Of a DNA stretch of 64,000 nucleotides, positions 54,258 to 64,000 are shown piece by piece. The translations under genes were made by a program, and so were the position numbers. Within the stretch, counting starts at the first letter, position 1. Each line of letters opens with the position of its first letter. Source of the DNA: Lepraria neglecta (taxonomy: Eukaryota > Ascomycota > Lecanoromycetes > Lecanorales > Stereocaulaceae); the NCBI GenBank assembly GCA_033220425.1, contig CM065651.1, positions 1,984,001 through 2,048,000 of the forward strand. Direction: 5' to 3'. The notes beneath the pieces were generated by a model. That model did not search any database. It saw only the letters and a program-made list of their open reading frames with translations, and was not told where the DNA came from.

Positions 54258-55791
54258 GTTAAATTAGTAGATGATCAACGGTTTACACTAAATCAAAGTT
54301 CAAAGGTTTAGACTGAACGAAAGACTAGGTTTTAAAGTAGGTCAGGAAAGAAGCCTAATGAGGACAACGAGCTCTAAATGAACTAAATTTACATAGACGA
54401 GAAGGAGCGATTATTCAATGCGGGGCGCGACGGAAAGATTCGGCACCTCTACCTAGAATAAGGCAAACCAGGCGCAGAAGACTACGTCAGCTGAGCCCGG
54501 CATCGTGATCTGTTCACGAGATAAAGATCGCGCGAAAGGGTATTTTCCGGAGGGTCTTCAAGGTAGTATGGGTTTGGAAGGTAATAACAGTAATCCATCT
54601 GGCACTTGAGTGTCTAGCGACATGACTCTTACCAGACCTCAAAGTCTTTCGAGAAGTGGTGGACACCGAGAAAAAACAAATACCATTCATCAAAATTGCA
54701 GCGGTACGGAGAGCTTGTGTGGGTGCCATGGCCTTCGAGGCGCTGTCAGAGCGGCATATTGCAGCACTTCCTGCAAGCTAGCGGGGAAATGCTCGCCCTA
54801 TTGGCTGGGAGTAGGTCACTTCTGGAAAAGCCTCGTAAGACGCCAGCGCACAGGCTCTCAGCTTTATCGGATTCGTATCATTGAGAACAAACAGGAAATG
54901 TTAATTGGAAACGTTGTCGCTGGAGCAGCGTCGCGTCCTTTGCCTCAGCCACGCAGCGCAAGGTCCCTTGGGAAGCCGAAATCTGTCTAAAGACAAGTGA
55001 GCCGAAGGTGCGTGCCATGCATATGCATAATCCGTAATTGACGACAGGGTGCTTGCATAGCCATAGCCACTAGACTGCTCTCTATTATGAACAGATTGGC
55101 AATGTCACCTGAATTGTTCGGTTGACGGCTGTAAGTCATTGTAGCTTGACAGCAAAAGCTCGTTGACAAGGCGTCATGCCTTGTGTACAAACTCCGTTTA
55201 CAGCAGGGGGCGTTGGGAAAAATTGTTAGGTCAAGCTGCTAGCAGCTCCAGGGATGTCTGATTGCCCGGACCCAAGCTTCCAGAACGCCGGCACCACGGG
55301 AAAGCGCGGCCAAGCCTAGAACTCAACCAACTTCCCTGCTAACAACGCTCCTATCCACAGCGCGGACGCGTGTGATTCTGGAACATCCACGGAACTCAAT
55401 CAGCCAGACTCTGACAGATAGGTACCGAAAAGTTGCACGCTACCTATTAGGTGCAGCTGCCTAAGTGGGATATTCGCTACCCACCCTCTTCGTCCTTTCC
55501 ATCTCTTTCCACACCAGTTTCATTTTACCATTGAGGTATTTGCATTTCGATGCCTACAAATTAGCGGTAAATTTACCCTACTTATTTGTTTTGGGCAGTA
55601 CTTACGGCGAAGTTGCTGCGCAATACTTTACTATTAGGCACAGCCTTATCCCGACATTGTGCACCTGTCGTTGTCTTGCGGCCTCTGTCGTCTAACACAA
55701 GCGTTCGTCCACTGATACCGCTCAGCAAGACTGACCCTCGTCAAATACCTAAATTACATTCGACACATGAGGAGACCTGGAGTCAGTGAGC
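54258..55791. other. Intergenic, nothing recognised
   Basis: Divergent spacer between the minus-strand hydrolase-ankyrin gene and the plus-strand NACHT-ankyrin gene. ORFs at 54514-54990 overlap on both strands with no family features. Confidence 0.4.
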
Positions 55792-58700
55792 ATGGATGCC
55801 ATTTTGCGTAATGAAAGCGCTTAGACTCCTAGAAGACCTTACGAATGAGGAGCAGGCAATGTTCGACAAAGTCTCGATTGAAGCTGTTTTATACGATGCC
55901 AGTGCAGCAGAAAAGAAGCACGGTGTCTGTTCAAAAAGTCGCGCGCTTTCAAAAAAGTTCGAACCCCTCGTCTCCGCCATCGATCAGTACGGCGAGGCAA
56001 TTGATGTCTACGCCAATGCTTACCCTCTTGCTTTGAGTCCCCTTTGGGCCAGTATTCGGATTGTTCTACATGTAAGCAGCTCCATTACATGACCACAATC
56101 TGTCAGCTTATGAATATTAGTTAGACAACTTGGACGCGAAAATGGAAAGTATGTCGACAAGCTGGTGGACATGTTTGTTAGTATTGGAGACGTGCTCCCA
56201 CGATTCAAGATTTACGAGAAATTATTTTCAAACCATGAAATCCTCATTCAAGCACATTCGAAAGTCTACATTGACATCATTGAGTTCTGCGCGGACGCCA
56301 AGAAAGTGTTCCGAGTTGGAAAGAGTGCTCCTGCTTAGACACCTGACCTCTTAGGCTTTTTCATGGGATCTTCTCCATCGGACTGCATCCGAATGGGCTT
56401 TCAATTTTCTGCATCGGTACATCGGGATATTGCTAGTTCTACATCTTACCACTGTCACATTGGGGTCAGCGTCAATGATGTACACTGTCCTAGATTTCGT
56501 TCATTGATGGCGTCACGCTTTCTTTCCATGGAAGTCTTCATTGACAGAGAGGGAAAGAGCAGACTGTTGACAAGCATTGTCGACATGCGGTGTTTTTCCT
56601 TAACATTCAGGGATTATACGTTGGTCATGAGCTAATTTGCATAGGTCTTAGGGTCGCTTTTATAAGCGGACTTGGAAACCCTTCGAGCGACAATTCGGTC
56701 GGCAACTGGAACATTCCCGCCAACACCGAAAGAATGTCGAGAAAGAAGCTGTGTTAGCGCATATGATGGAAGCGGCTGATTCGAGGGCTCTGGTGCTTGC
56801 TAATCAGATGCAAGTGGAGAAAGTCCGACAACGTTTGTGGTCACACTACTGTCACTCCGAAACGAGCAGCTAACACATACAGTCGACGAGCGCCGGCAGC
56901 TGCTGAAAGGTCTGTCTACAGTAGACTACACAGCTAAACATCATAAAATCCAAAATGCTCGTTATGAAGGGACAGGTGACTGGGTATTCGAAAGTGAGGC
57001 GCACTTGGCATGGGAGAAGTCAGAAGCCTCGGTATGCTTGTGCTGTACCGGGATACGTACGTAACCCCCCAACCTGACCGCGTTAAAAAAAAAGATGTGC
57101 TCACATAGGCCCTCGAAAAAACAGCTGGTTCTGGAAAGACGGTTCTGGCGTACGTATTCTATCTGTCTCATGCACACTAAATGCTCACAGAGTGTGCAGG
57201 TCACGCATCGTAGACCGCTGACTTGCAGCGCACGACCATACGAAGATGCCCACTATATACTACTACTGTGAATACGCCGACGTAAGGACCCTTCATACTG
57301 AACACAATTTTGAAGCTGTCCTGAAACAGCTCCTCCTATAAGCTCTCGTTCCGGAAGATGTTGAGTGCCAGCTTCAACAGTCATTCGTTGGTGAAGTGCG
57401 CACAGCAGGGACTAAACAGCTACAGGAGAATATATGCTCAGCAATTGCAGCTTGTTTACGGATCTGTATCATTGTGGATGACCTCGACGAGTGTAAGAAA
57501 GCAGCCAGACGAGATGTTATTGCCCTCCTGGAATATCTACTTACACTTGAAATAACTATTATCAAGGTCCTCGTCTCTTCCAGAGAGGATGATCAGAGCT
57601 TGACAAGTCTTGACGCATACCCTCGCATTCAACTATCCGAGTCGATGCTTGCTGCAGACATCGAAGCGATCATCACGGAAAGCGTTGGGTCCAAGATCCA
57701 CGATCGTGAATTGAAGGTTAATGACCCAACGCTTGAGCACGAAATTGTTTCAGAGCTTGTCACAAAGGCACATGGGATGTCAGTGCCCCGCACTCTTATC
57801 TTCTTTAGGCTCCCATAGTCGATCTCTCCTGGAATTGTTGGGGACTCGCGCCTTGCACTGTGTCTTCACCCTAGGATTTCTTGCTAACATATCGCAGGTT
57901 TCTTTGGGTCTTCTTCCAACTAGAAGAACTCTGCGACGCTCCCTCGGATACAAGTGTTCGCGAAATACTTCGGGAATTCCCCAAAGGGGTGGCGGCGACC
58001 TATGGTCGAATACTAGGGAGACTCGGTAAAGCAAAGAACAAAATACCGTCGAAAGTGTTCAAATGGGTCGCGTGAGCCCAGCGACCACTGCAATTAGGCG
58101 AGCTGCAAGAGGCTATTAGCCTTGAAGTCACCGACAAGTCCTGTCATGACGCCGCAGAAACTGACGGCGACCGGCTCATTCGATCTTCTGGAGCTCTAGT
58201 ACGTATGGATGCGGAGGACGGGACGGTGCGTTTTGCACATCATACTGTGCTACAATATCTGCTTTCAGATCCCAAGGACGTTACCCTTCCTGATTTTCAT
58301 TTCAGCCTTGCTCAAACCAATCGTTGCGCTGGAGAGCTGTGTGTAGCATACCTCTGTTTCTCCGATTTTGAAACAAGCGTAGCACGCAAGGTATTACCCA
58401 GCAAGATTCAAGACGCTGCTCCATTCCAGGCAGGTGGGCTCTCAGTCATACCAACTGTCCTTGGCATCGGCAAATATCTCTACCATATTCCATATAGGCT
58501 ATACGGGACCCAGCGGATGAAAGAGTCTATAAGACTCAGCTACCCAACCATTCAGCCAAGGGTCATGGACCCGCTCGCCCCAGCACTGACGGATAAGTAT
58601 CGGTTACTTGAATATGCGGTAGAACACTGGGATTACCACACGAAATGGCTAGGGTCTTCCATTGGCAATGGGTCAGTCTGGAACCTTTTCATCAATTTAG

Positions 58701-59775
58701 TGATATCTAAAAGCCTCCCACGGAAGTGGGGCTCTAACGAGCATTACGGAATCTGGGGTTGCAGCTCTTGTCCTGAAAAGCCGCAGACTGCGGCCAAAGA
58801 CCTCCCTTTCATGCCATTGGTTCATTACGCAGCATCACTCGGCCATCTACCTATGCTGCTGCTTTTACGCCCTGGCATGGGTATTAGCCAGAATCTAAGC
58901 GCGTATTGTGGGCACGAGCCCAACCTCCGGACGTTTTTCATCGGCACTAGTAGCACTGGGAATGACTGCCTCAAGCACGTTCTTTGTTATACACTTGATA
59001 GTTTCTCTCATCTTGAAGTCCTAGAACACGCTCTTACTTCGGGGCATGTAGACGTCGTGCGGATCATCTTCAAGGATTACGATCAGCCATGCTTTGACAA
59101 AAAATGCCCATGTGCCATGTTCCATCCTAAGGTCTTACTTTAGCCTGCGGTCTGCCATTCGAAACAGGCAAGCTACCGTGGTAGGAACTCTACTTGAGGC
59201 GGGGTTCCTTTCGACTTGGAGCATGATCCGAAGAACAGAAAAGCATTTGGAGTGACGTTTCGGGACAGTCACAATACTGTAATTGCTATGGTCATAAGAA
59301 AGTGCAGGTTGCTTCCCACCGATGATCCAAAGTGGGATGGCACGCATCCGCTCCATTTTGCCACCTTGAGGGTAATACCCTGATCCTGCAAGCTCTCTTA
59401 GAAGCTGGAGGGCCGGTCGATCGCCGTAATGATCAAGGACACACTGCCTTACACGAAGCGGCAGTGGTAGGGCATAGCAACGTTATTCGAGTCTTGTTGG
59501 GTCATAATGCCGACATCGAAGCAGTCGGCGGCTGTGGAGGGGTACGTTGACGCCTTACGGACGTTCTGCCAAGGGGTGCGAGCATCAAGGCAAATCCCAG
59601 CACTCCCGAGCGGACTGTACTCCATTTTGCAGCACAAAATGGGCGCGTTGCCATAATTCGGGATCTTTTCAACTTGGGAGCCAACATTGAAGCCACTAAG
59701 AGATATGGAAGAACGCCATTAGATATCGCCATCATGTGGGCGAAAAAGATGCACAAGCAGTTCTACGAGAGCTAG
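55792..59775 (+). pseudogene. DUF7708-NACHT-ankyrin STAND receptor relic
   Basis: The start is ATG 55792 (MDAILRNESA, then a frame change). The N-terminal domain reads LVSAIDQYGEAIDVYANAYP, SPLWASIRIVL, then QLGRENGKYVDKLVDMFVSI and IDIIEFCADAKKVF, the DUF7708 layout. Next come HHKIQNARYEGTGDWVF and AGSGKTVLA (Walker A, 57124-57150), then CIIVDDLDEC (Walker B) and IKVLVSSRED. FLWVFFQLEELC and FKWVA, stop, AQRPLQLGELQEAI follow, as in NACHT proteins. The long frame 58205-59143 leads to ankyrin repeats (TALHEAAVVGHSNVIRVLLG, TVLHFAAQNGRVAIIRDLF). Stops (TAG about 56336, TAA about 57339, TGA about 58074) and frame changes break it; some gaps may be introns. The domain order is that of fungal NLRs. 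Confidence 0.8.
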
Positions 59776-60212
59776 GAGCCAAGACTAGTTCTGAACTGTC
59801 GGCGGGTGAACCAAGTGATGGCTAGGACTCTCGGCCTTGGGCACATGGCAAACGGTTCATCTCATGGAGGAGTTGCTTGCGGGTGTTGCAGGCGTCAAAG
59901 GCTTTTCACCGGTCGAAAGTTCTAAAGTCGTGATTCTCAGAACAACTAAGAGTCGTGCCTGATAAAATGAAAGCCCAAGACTACGACGAGTCCCGGCAAG
60001 AAGCAGATACGATTTGTCAATAAGGTCCGAATCCCAGCCCGTCGAACGCGCATAGTGGAGATCACTTCCCAAGCACTGCAGTCCAAAGAACATTATATAT
60101 CAGAACGACAAATCGCGACACCAAGGCCTTGTTGCCACGAGTACTACCAACTTATACCAGACCGATCCCAAAGACCCCACAAAACGCTAGTCCAAAGCCC
60201 CAAAATACATTA
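59776..60212. other. Intergenic, nothing recognised
   Basis: Convergent spacer between the NACHT-ankyrin relic and the oxidoreductase gene. Confidence 0.5.
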
Positions 60213-61950
60213 TCACTGCTGTTTCTTCCCCGGCTTGTACCGCACCCCATGACTAATCAAAAGATATTTCTTAAACAAATCCTCCGCAAAATCATCAAAT
60301 TTCTCATACTCAGCCCCCAACCTATACGCCGCCGCTATCCCGCTCACACATGCCATCTCATGCATATTCACCAGCGTCCAACTCCCCGCAAAGAACGTAT
60401 TGTTCTTCCCATTCAGGAACATCATGCCCGGCACAACGCGCACGTAGTGCTGCCACCTATGGCCTAGCTGATGCCACCATTTTCGCTCGATAATCTTTGA
60501 GCTGTCGATTTTGTCTATGGTCCACAGATCTGAGTGTGTCTTGTCGAGGAAGATGGATTGGAAGACGTGGTTGTCATAAGGGATTGGCGGCTTATCTGCG
60601 TCGTGATCCGTTCGAAATTGGTGCTGGTAGTTTGTGCAGTCGAAGGCCATTTCGATCTTTTGCATGTCTTCGGGGTAAGAGTGCGTGTAGTACATTGGTC
60701 TGTAACCTGACGGTTCGCCATCTTGACCTTTTTGTTCATTCTTGGCAAATGCTATCTGACCTTCTTGTTGTTTATTTTTGGGCTTCGCGCAAAGCTCGGG
60801 GTTGAAGTGCGTTTCGTAATTTTCTTGGAAGTACTTGGAGTCGGAGTGCGTGATGGTGATGTCGTCGAAGAATTTGGCGCCGCCGAGGACGAATTTCTCG
60901 CGCCATGTTGCTGTCTTGCCTAGGAGCTTGAGAGCGTCGTCTGCGAGGACGCACATCACTAGGTTGTCGAATGTTTCTGTTGTGCTCTCTGGCCCTATAT
61001 GCTCACCCCCGCTTTGTTCGGATGTTGTTGGCTTGCCTTTCTCGGGATCGAATGGCGCTGTAGACAGCACGACCCGTTTCTTTGACCTGCTTTTGATGGC
61101 TGTGACATCCGTATTGGTCCGAATGTCGACGCCTTTGGATTTGAGGTCGGCTGCCCAGTCGCCATAGAACTTTTCGAGGTGCGGGAATGTGACCATTTGA
61201 GGGAGGTTGGGAAGAAGGGTTTCAGGGTCGTAGTCCCAGAGCTTCATGTTCGGATCGTCGAAGAGGCGCTCGAGGATGGCGCAGGAGACGTTTGCTGTTT
61301 GATTACCTACTCAACAGTCAGCAGTTGCATTTGCGGAAGAGGGTTCTTGGCTATTGGATCGGGTGAAGCGTACCAGTACCCAAAAAAAGAGCAATGAGAG
61401 GAAAGACCATCTTATCCCCAAAGTCCTTACTAAAGAAGAACATTCGCAGCATGATCCGTATAGGCACAATTCCCAGTACAGGCATAGTCCACTTAATAAT
61501 CTTCAGCACGTGGCCAAACTTCCGAATATCCCCACTAAACTGATCCACAAGCGGACTCGGGAAACAATTCGTCCAGAATGAGTCCTTGCCTTGCCCGAAC
61601 GCAACCTGCAACTTTACACCCTCGGGCTCGTGCCCGTACCGCTTGAAGAAATTGAAGGTGTGTTTGAAGACGGGGGAGCCGCCTTGCACACCGTCGTTCA
61701 ACCAGGATGTGCCGTAGCGGTCTGCATCAATGGGGATGGAGGTCGCTTGCCCACCTACTACGGACATGCGTTCCAGGATCGTGACGTGGTATTTTTGGGG
61801 GTGTTGGGATAGGGTTGCTGCGCATGACTGTAAGAGTGTCAGCGAATGCGGCTGCTGGAGGTTTTGTGGAAGTCTGACCATGCCAGCAGCTCCTCCACCA
61901 ACAATAACCACCTTCTTCCTCCCATCTTTGAGCAGCTCTTCTGAGGACAT
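60213..61950 (-). CDS. FAD/NAD(P)-binding oxidoreductase, amine-oxidase-like
   Basis: Three exons (61950-61879, 61827-61374, 61306-60213) join in phase to 1620 bp, 539 residues. The first intron, 51 bp, is itself open in frame. KVVIVGGGAAGMS at 13-25 is the dinucleotide-binding GxGxxG (here GGGAAG), followed by LERMSVVGGQATSIPID, the conserved second glycine block of flavin oxidoreductases. Then come YGTSWLNDGVQGGSPVFKHT and a C-terminal half with TFPHLEKFYGDWAADLKSKG, VDIRTNTDVTAI, VMCVLADDALKLLG and LNGKNNTFFAGSWTLVNMHE, the last a GSW...xHE flavin site typical of amine-oxidase-like proteins. Substrate is unknown. The gene is intact, with no lesions. Confidence 0.85.
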
Positions 61951-62472
61951 TGTTAAGGCACTTGGAGAATCTGCGCGCTGTTGCTGCGGTTCTATGGAAT
62001 CAAGGGAGTCGTGTACGGCTTAAAGAGACGCTCGACGCGTGATCTGAGATGAACGACGTGTAGACATGGAGAAATGCGCTTGTCATCTTGGATTGCCGTC
62101 TTCTGAGTGGTTGCATTCTGAATGATGATGTCAAACAATGCCAGAATGCTTGGTAACGTGATCTTAGCGTGTCTTGGCCCAAATAAGATTGTAGATTGGC
62201 TCGCGGGTCTAAGAAAAACGTGGAATGGTACTTTGCCAAGGCATAGAGCCACGAATATTGCGCTGACAGCTTAGCTTTCTACTGTAAACTTGTTGAAGGC
62301 ACCGATAATTATAATGTTATCTGCAAGTGTCTTTGGTAAAGATAATTGTTTGTAGATTTACTGAGGTGTGAAGGTGTAAAAGTAATGTTCTTGCGGGCGG
62401 CTAGCACCGGAAAATTGGCGGGCAATTCCACCTTTTTCTTAGACCTGCGAGATTGGCTTTTTGGCAGATGCG
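61951..62472. other. Intergenic, nothing recognised
   Basis: Promoter side of the oxidoreductase and 3' flank of the family pseudogene. No elements assigned. Confidence 0.5.
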
Positions 62473-63703
62473 CTAGTGCTTAATGTAAGGAAGTGTGGCT
62501 TGGCAATATCTGGATTTGAATTTTTCGGGATAGGGCGGAGCTAGTACAACACCTATGAGGTTGATCCAGCTTTCGCAGTTAGCGCCCTTCCAATCCGAAC
62601 CAACTGCACGGTCCGCCTTAGTCACAGCAGTGGCCAATCGGTCTCCTATCTTCCTCGCCTTCCATCTGGCCACCTCAGTCACAGCAGTGGCCAATCGGTC
62701 TCCTATCTTCCTCGCCTTCCATCTGGCCACCTCAGTCACAGCAGTGGCCAATCGGTCTCCTATCTTCCTCGCCTTCCATCTGGCCACCTCAACATCCAAT
62801 GCCTCCGCCTCCTCCCTTAACTTCGCCGCTTTTCCTTCCAGTCTCTCCATTTCGTATACAATAGTCACTTCTCGCGCTAGTGGCCGGCAGTCAGAGTGTC
62901 TGGCGTAGACAACATTGCAAGCATCCGTGACAGGACCCTCCGTGCTGACACCGAGAGCCGGCTCTAGAGCCGTCCTTATTTGATTGTGGATATCTGCAGC
63001 GGGTCCCCGTGAACTGAGAAAGTAGCTGTCAACGTACTCTGGCATCTTTGCACAGGATATTGGGGGCAATATATCGAGTTCAGCCAAGTTCATTGCCTTC
63101 AGAGCACGTAGACCACGTTTCTTTATCCACCACTGTTGGTCCATGTAGCATGATTGGACCTCAACGACCAGAGCTCTGAAACCCCTCAGCTCTTTGAAAC
63201 TCTGGAAAAGCGACGTTGATAAGAGCCTGGGTTGGCAGTTTAGCTGGTCGCGTTGATCAGCACCAAGGGTTGTGTGGAATTTGATGCGACAACTATTTCG
63301 GAGGACAGCATTGCCTTCGAATTGGGCGACGAGTGCACTGAGTTGTGTCTTTGTGGCCGGGTCTTGGGGTGTCAGGGTAGCGCACGTGAAGAAACCCAAC
63401 TCCAGATGCTGATGGCGAATTCGATAATTCTCATCTTGTTTGCCGTCTTTTGGTCAAGTATGGGTGTGCGATGCTCATTGCGAAAGTCCAAATTGAAACG
63501 GAAAACGCCTTAGCTATATAGTGCCTCGATCACCTCTTCGCTGATGGCTTGGGTGGGCGTAGTATAGCTAGACTCGTGACCGCTTTTGGCTTACGATTCC
63601 GGGAAGTGGCGACGTATGTTTTGCTCAACAGATGGTTGTAGATCGTGTCTCGGAGCTCGCGTGGGAACATATTGAGCGTGCCCAATGAGGTGGGATGGGC
63701 CAT
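62473..63703 (-). pseudogene. LPxELRxxIY-family copy with tandem-repeat C-terminus
   Basis: From the Met at 63703 the frame gives SLGTLNMFPRELRDTIYNHL, then drifts; other frames give TQAISEEVIEALYS, stop, GVFRFNLDFRNEHRTP (the KEAxxxxxxxGVxR block) and RIIEFAISIW. The frame from 63399 to 62473 then carries RIKFHTTLG, ELRGFRALVVEVQ and ALEPALGVSTEG, which match the family, and a C-terminal extension with a coiled-coil-like MERLEGKAAKLREEAEALDV followed by three identical 19-residue units (EVARWKARKIGDRLATAVT). No other copy here has such a tail. At least one TAG and two frame changes break the N-terminal half. Confidence 0.65.
62621..62791 (-). repeat. Three perfect tandem 57-bp repeats
   Basis: Copies at 62621-62677, 62678-62734 and 62735-62791 are identical base for base. 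They encode the 19-residue unit EVARWKARKIGDRLATAVT three times (the last followed by KADRAV). Confidence 0.97.
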
Positions 63704-64000
63704 TATGCAGGTATTGAAGTACAAAGTCGAGCAGGATGCTGAAGAGAGTGAGCACTGAGATGGTTTCGGGATATGGACGGTATCTCACCTTTGGAAAAAG
63801 GCGAGCATGTGGTATCTGGTACCTTGAACGAGGTAAATGGTGTGGCAGTCTCTTTCGATGATGGAATAAATTGAGCTGGTTGTTGATTGGTGCGACGGCG
63901 GAAATATGAACTGCTTCTGGTGTTGCTGTGTTGTTATGTTGGAGAGGGTTAGTGAAGAACGTTCAAGAAGCACGAATGCCGAGTTTCTAGCATACAATGT

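Noticed and set aside
62621-62791. The 57-bp triplet repeat as a CRISPR or transposon end
   Set aside because: The units are contiguous with no spacers and stay in the coding frame; a simple coding minisatellite explains them.
1-64000. CRISPR arrays, rRNA genes, bacterial operons or riboswitches
   Set aside because: No regularly spaced direct repeats with unique spacers, and no rRNA-like stretches. Intron structure and gene families are fungal.

Overview
The window is fungal nuclear DNA, most likely from a filamentous ascomycete (Pezizomycotina; a helotialean leotiomycete would fit, but this is a weak guess). The evidence is short 45-70 bp introns with GT-AG or GC-AG borders and CTAAC/CTAAT-type branch sites, fungal-only families (NACHT-WD40 STAND proteins, DUF4238, DUF7924-like, DUF3723-like, EthD, fungal F-box), and in-frame stops that nearly all read as C-to-T or G-to-A changes. 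That pattern is the expected footprint of repeat-induced point mutation (RIP).

Intact or near-intact genes are few: a short-chain dehydrogenase (689-1612, -), a three-exon NACHT-WD40 STAND receptor (7801-12061, -), an F-box protein (23262-24579, -), a PD-(D/E)XK-like DUF7924 protein (30567-32134, -), a five-exon DUF4238 protein (48917-51252, -), an FAD-dependent oxidoreductase (60213-61950, -), and three small proteins of an expanded LPxELRxxIY (2EXR/F-box-like) family (14583-15452, 28800-29468, 43843-44463).

Most of the rest is wreckage. I count at least eleven copies or fragments of the LPxELRxxIY family, eight of them broken. There are four further STAND-type or STAND-partner loci, all disrupted: a NACHT-WD40 remnant (40324-43735), an alpha/beta-hydrolase remnant just upstream of it (44906-45996), a hydrolase-ankyrin gene (52131-54257), and a DUF7708-NACHT-ankyrin gene (55792-59775). 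Other pseudogenes are a sirtuin, an EthD protein, a casein kinase 1 homologue with a complete splice structure but three nonsense codons, a thaumatin-like secreted protein, and a DUF3723-like gene with nine stops in its last third, all TAA or TAG. Two transposase remnants (Tc1/mariner and a CENP-B/pogo-type HTH) and a pair of 276-bp dispersed repeats are also present.

Layout: 0-7 kb SDR, transposon and a GGTTTA-rich repeat block; 7.8-13.4 kb NLR and sirtuin relic; 14-30 kb small-family copies with the F-box gene; 30-40 kb DUF7924 and a RIP-damaged AT-rich tract (CK1, thaumatin, DUF3723); 40-46 kb a split hydrolase-NACHT-WD40 locus; 46-60 kb small-family copies, DUF4238 and two more NLR-type loci; 60-64 kb oxidoreductase and a tandem-repeat-bearing family member. 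The mix of NLR-type genes with a DUF3723-like gene recalls the cargo of Starship giant transposons, but no DUF3435 captain is visible here, so that link is only an inference.
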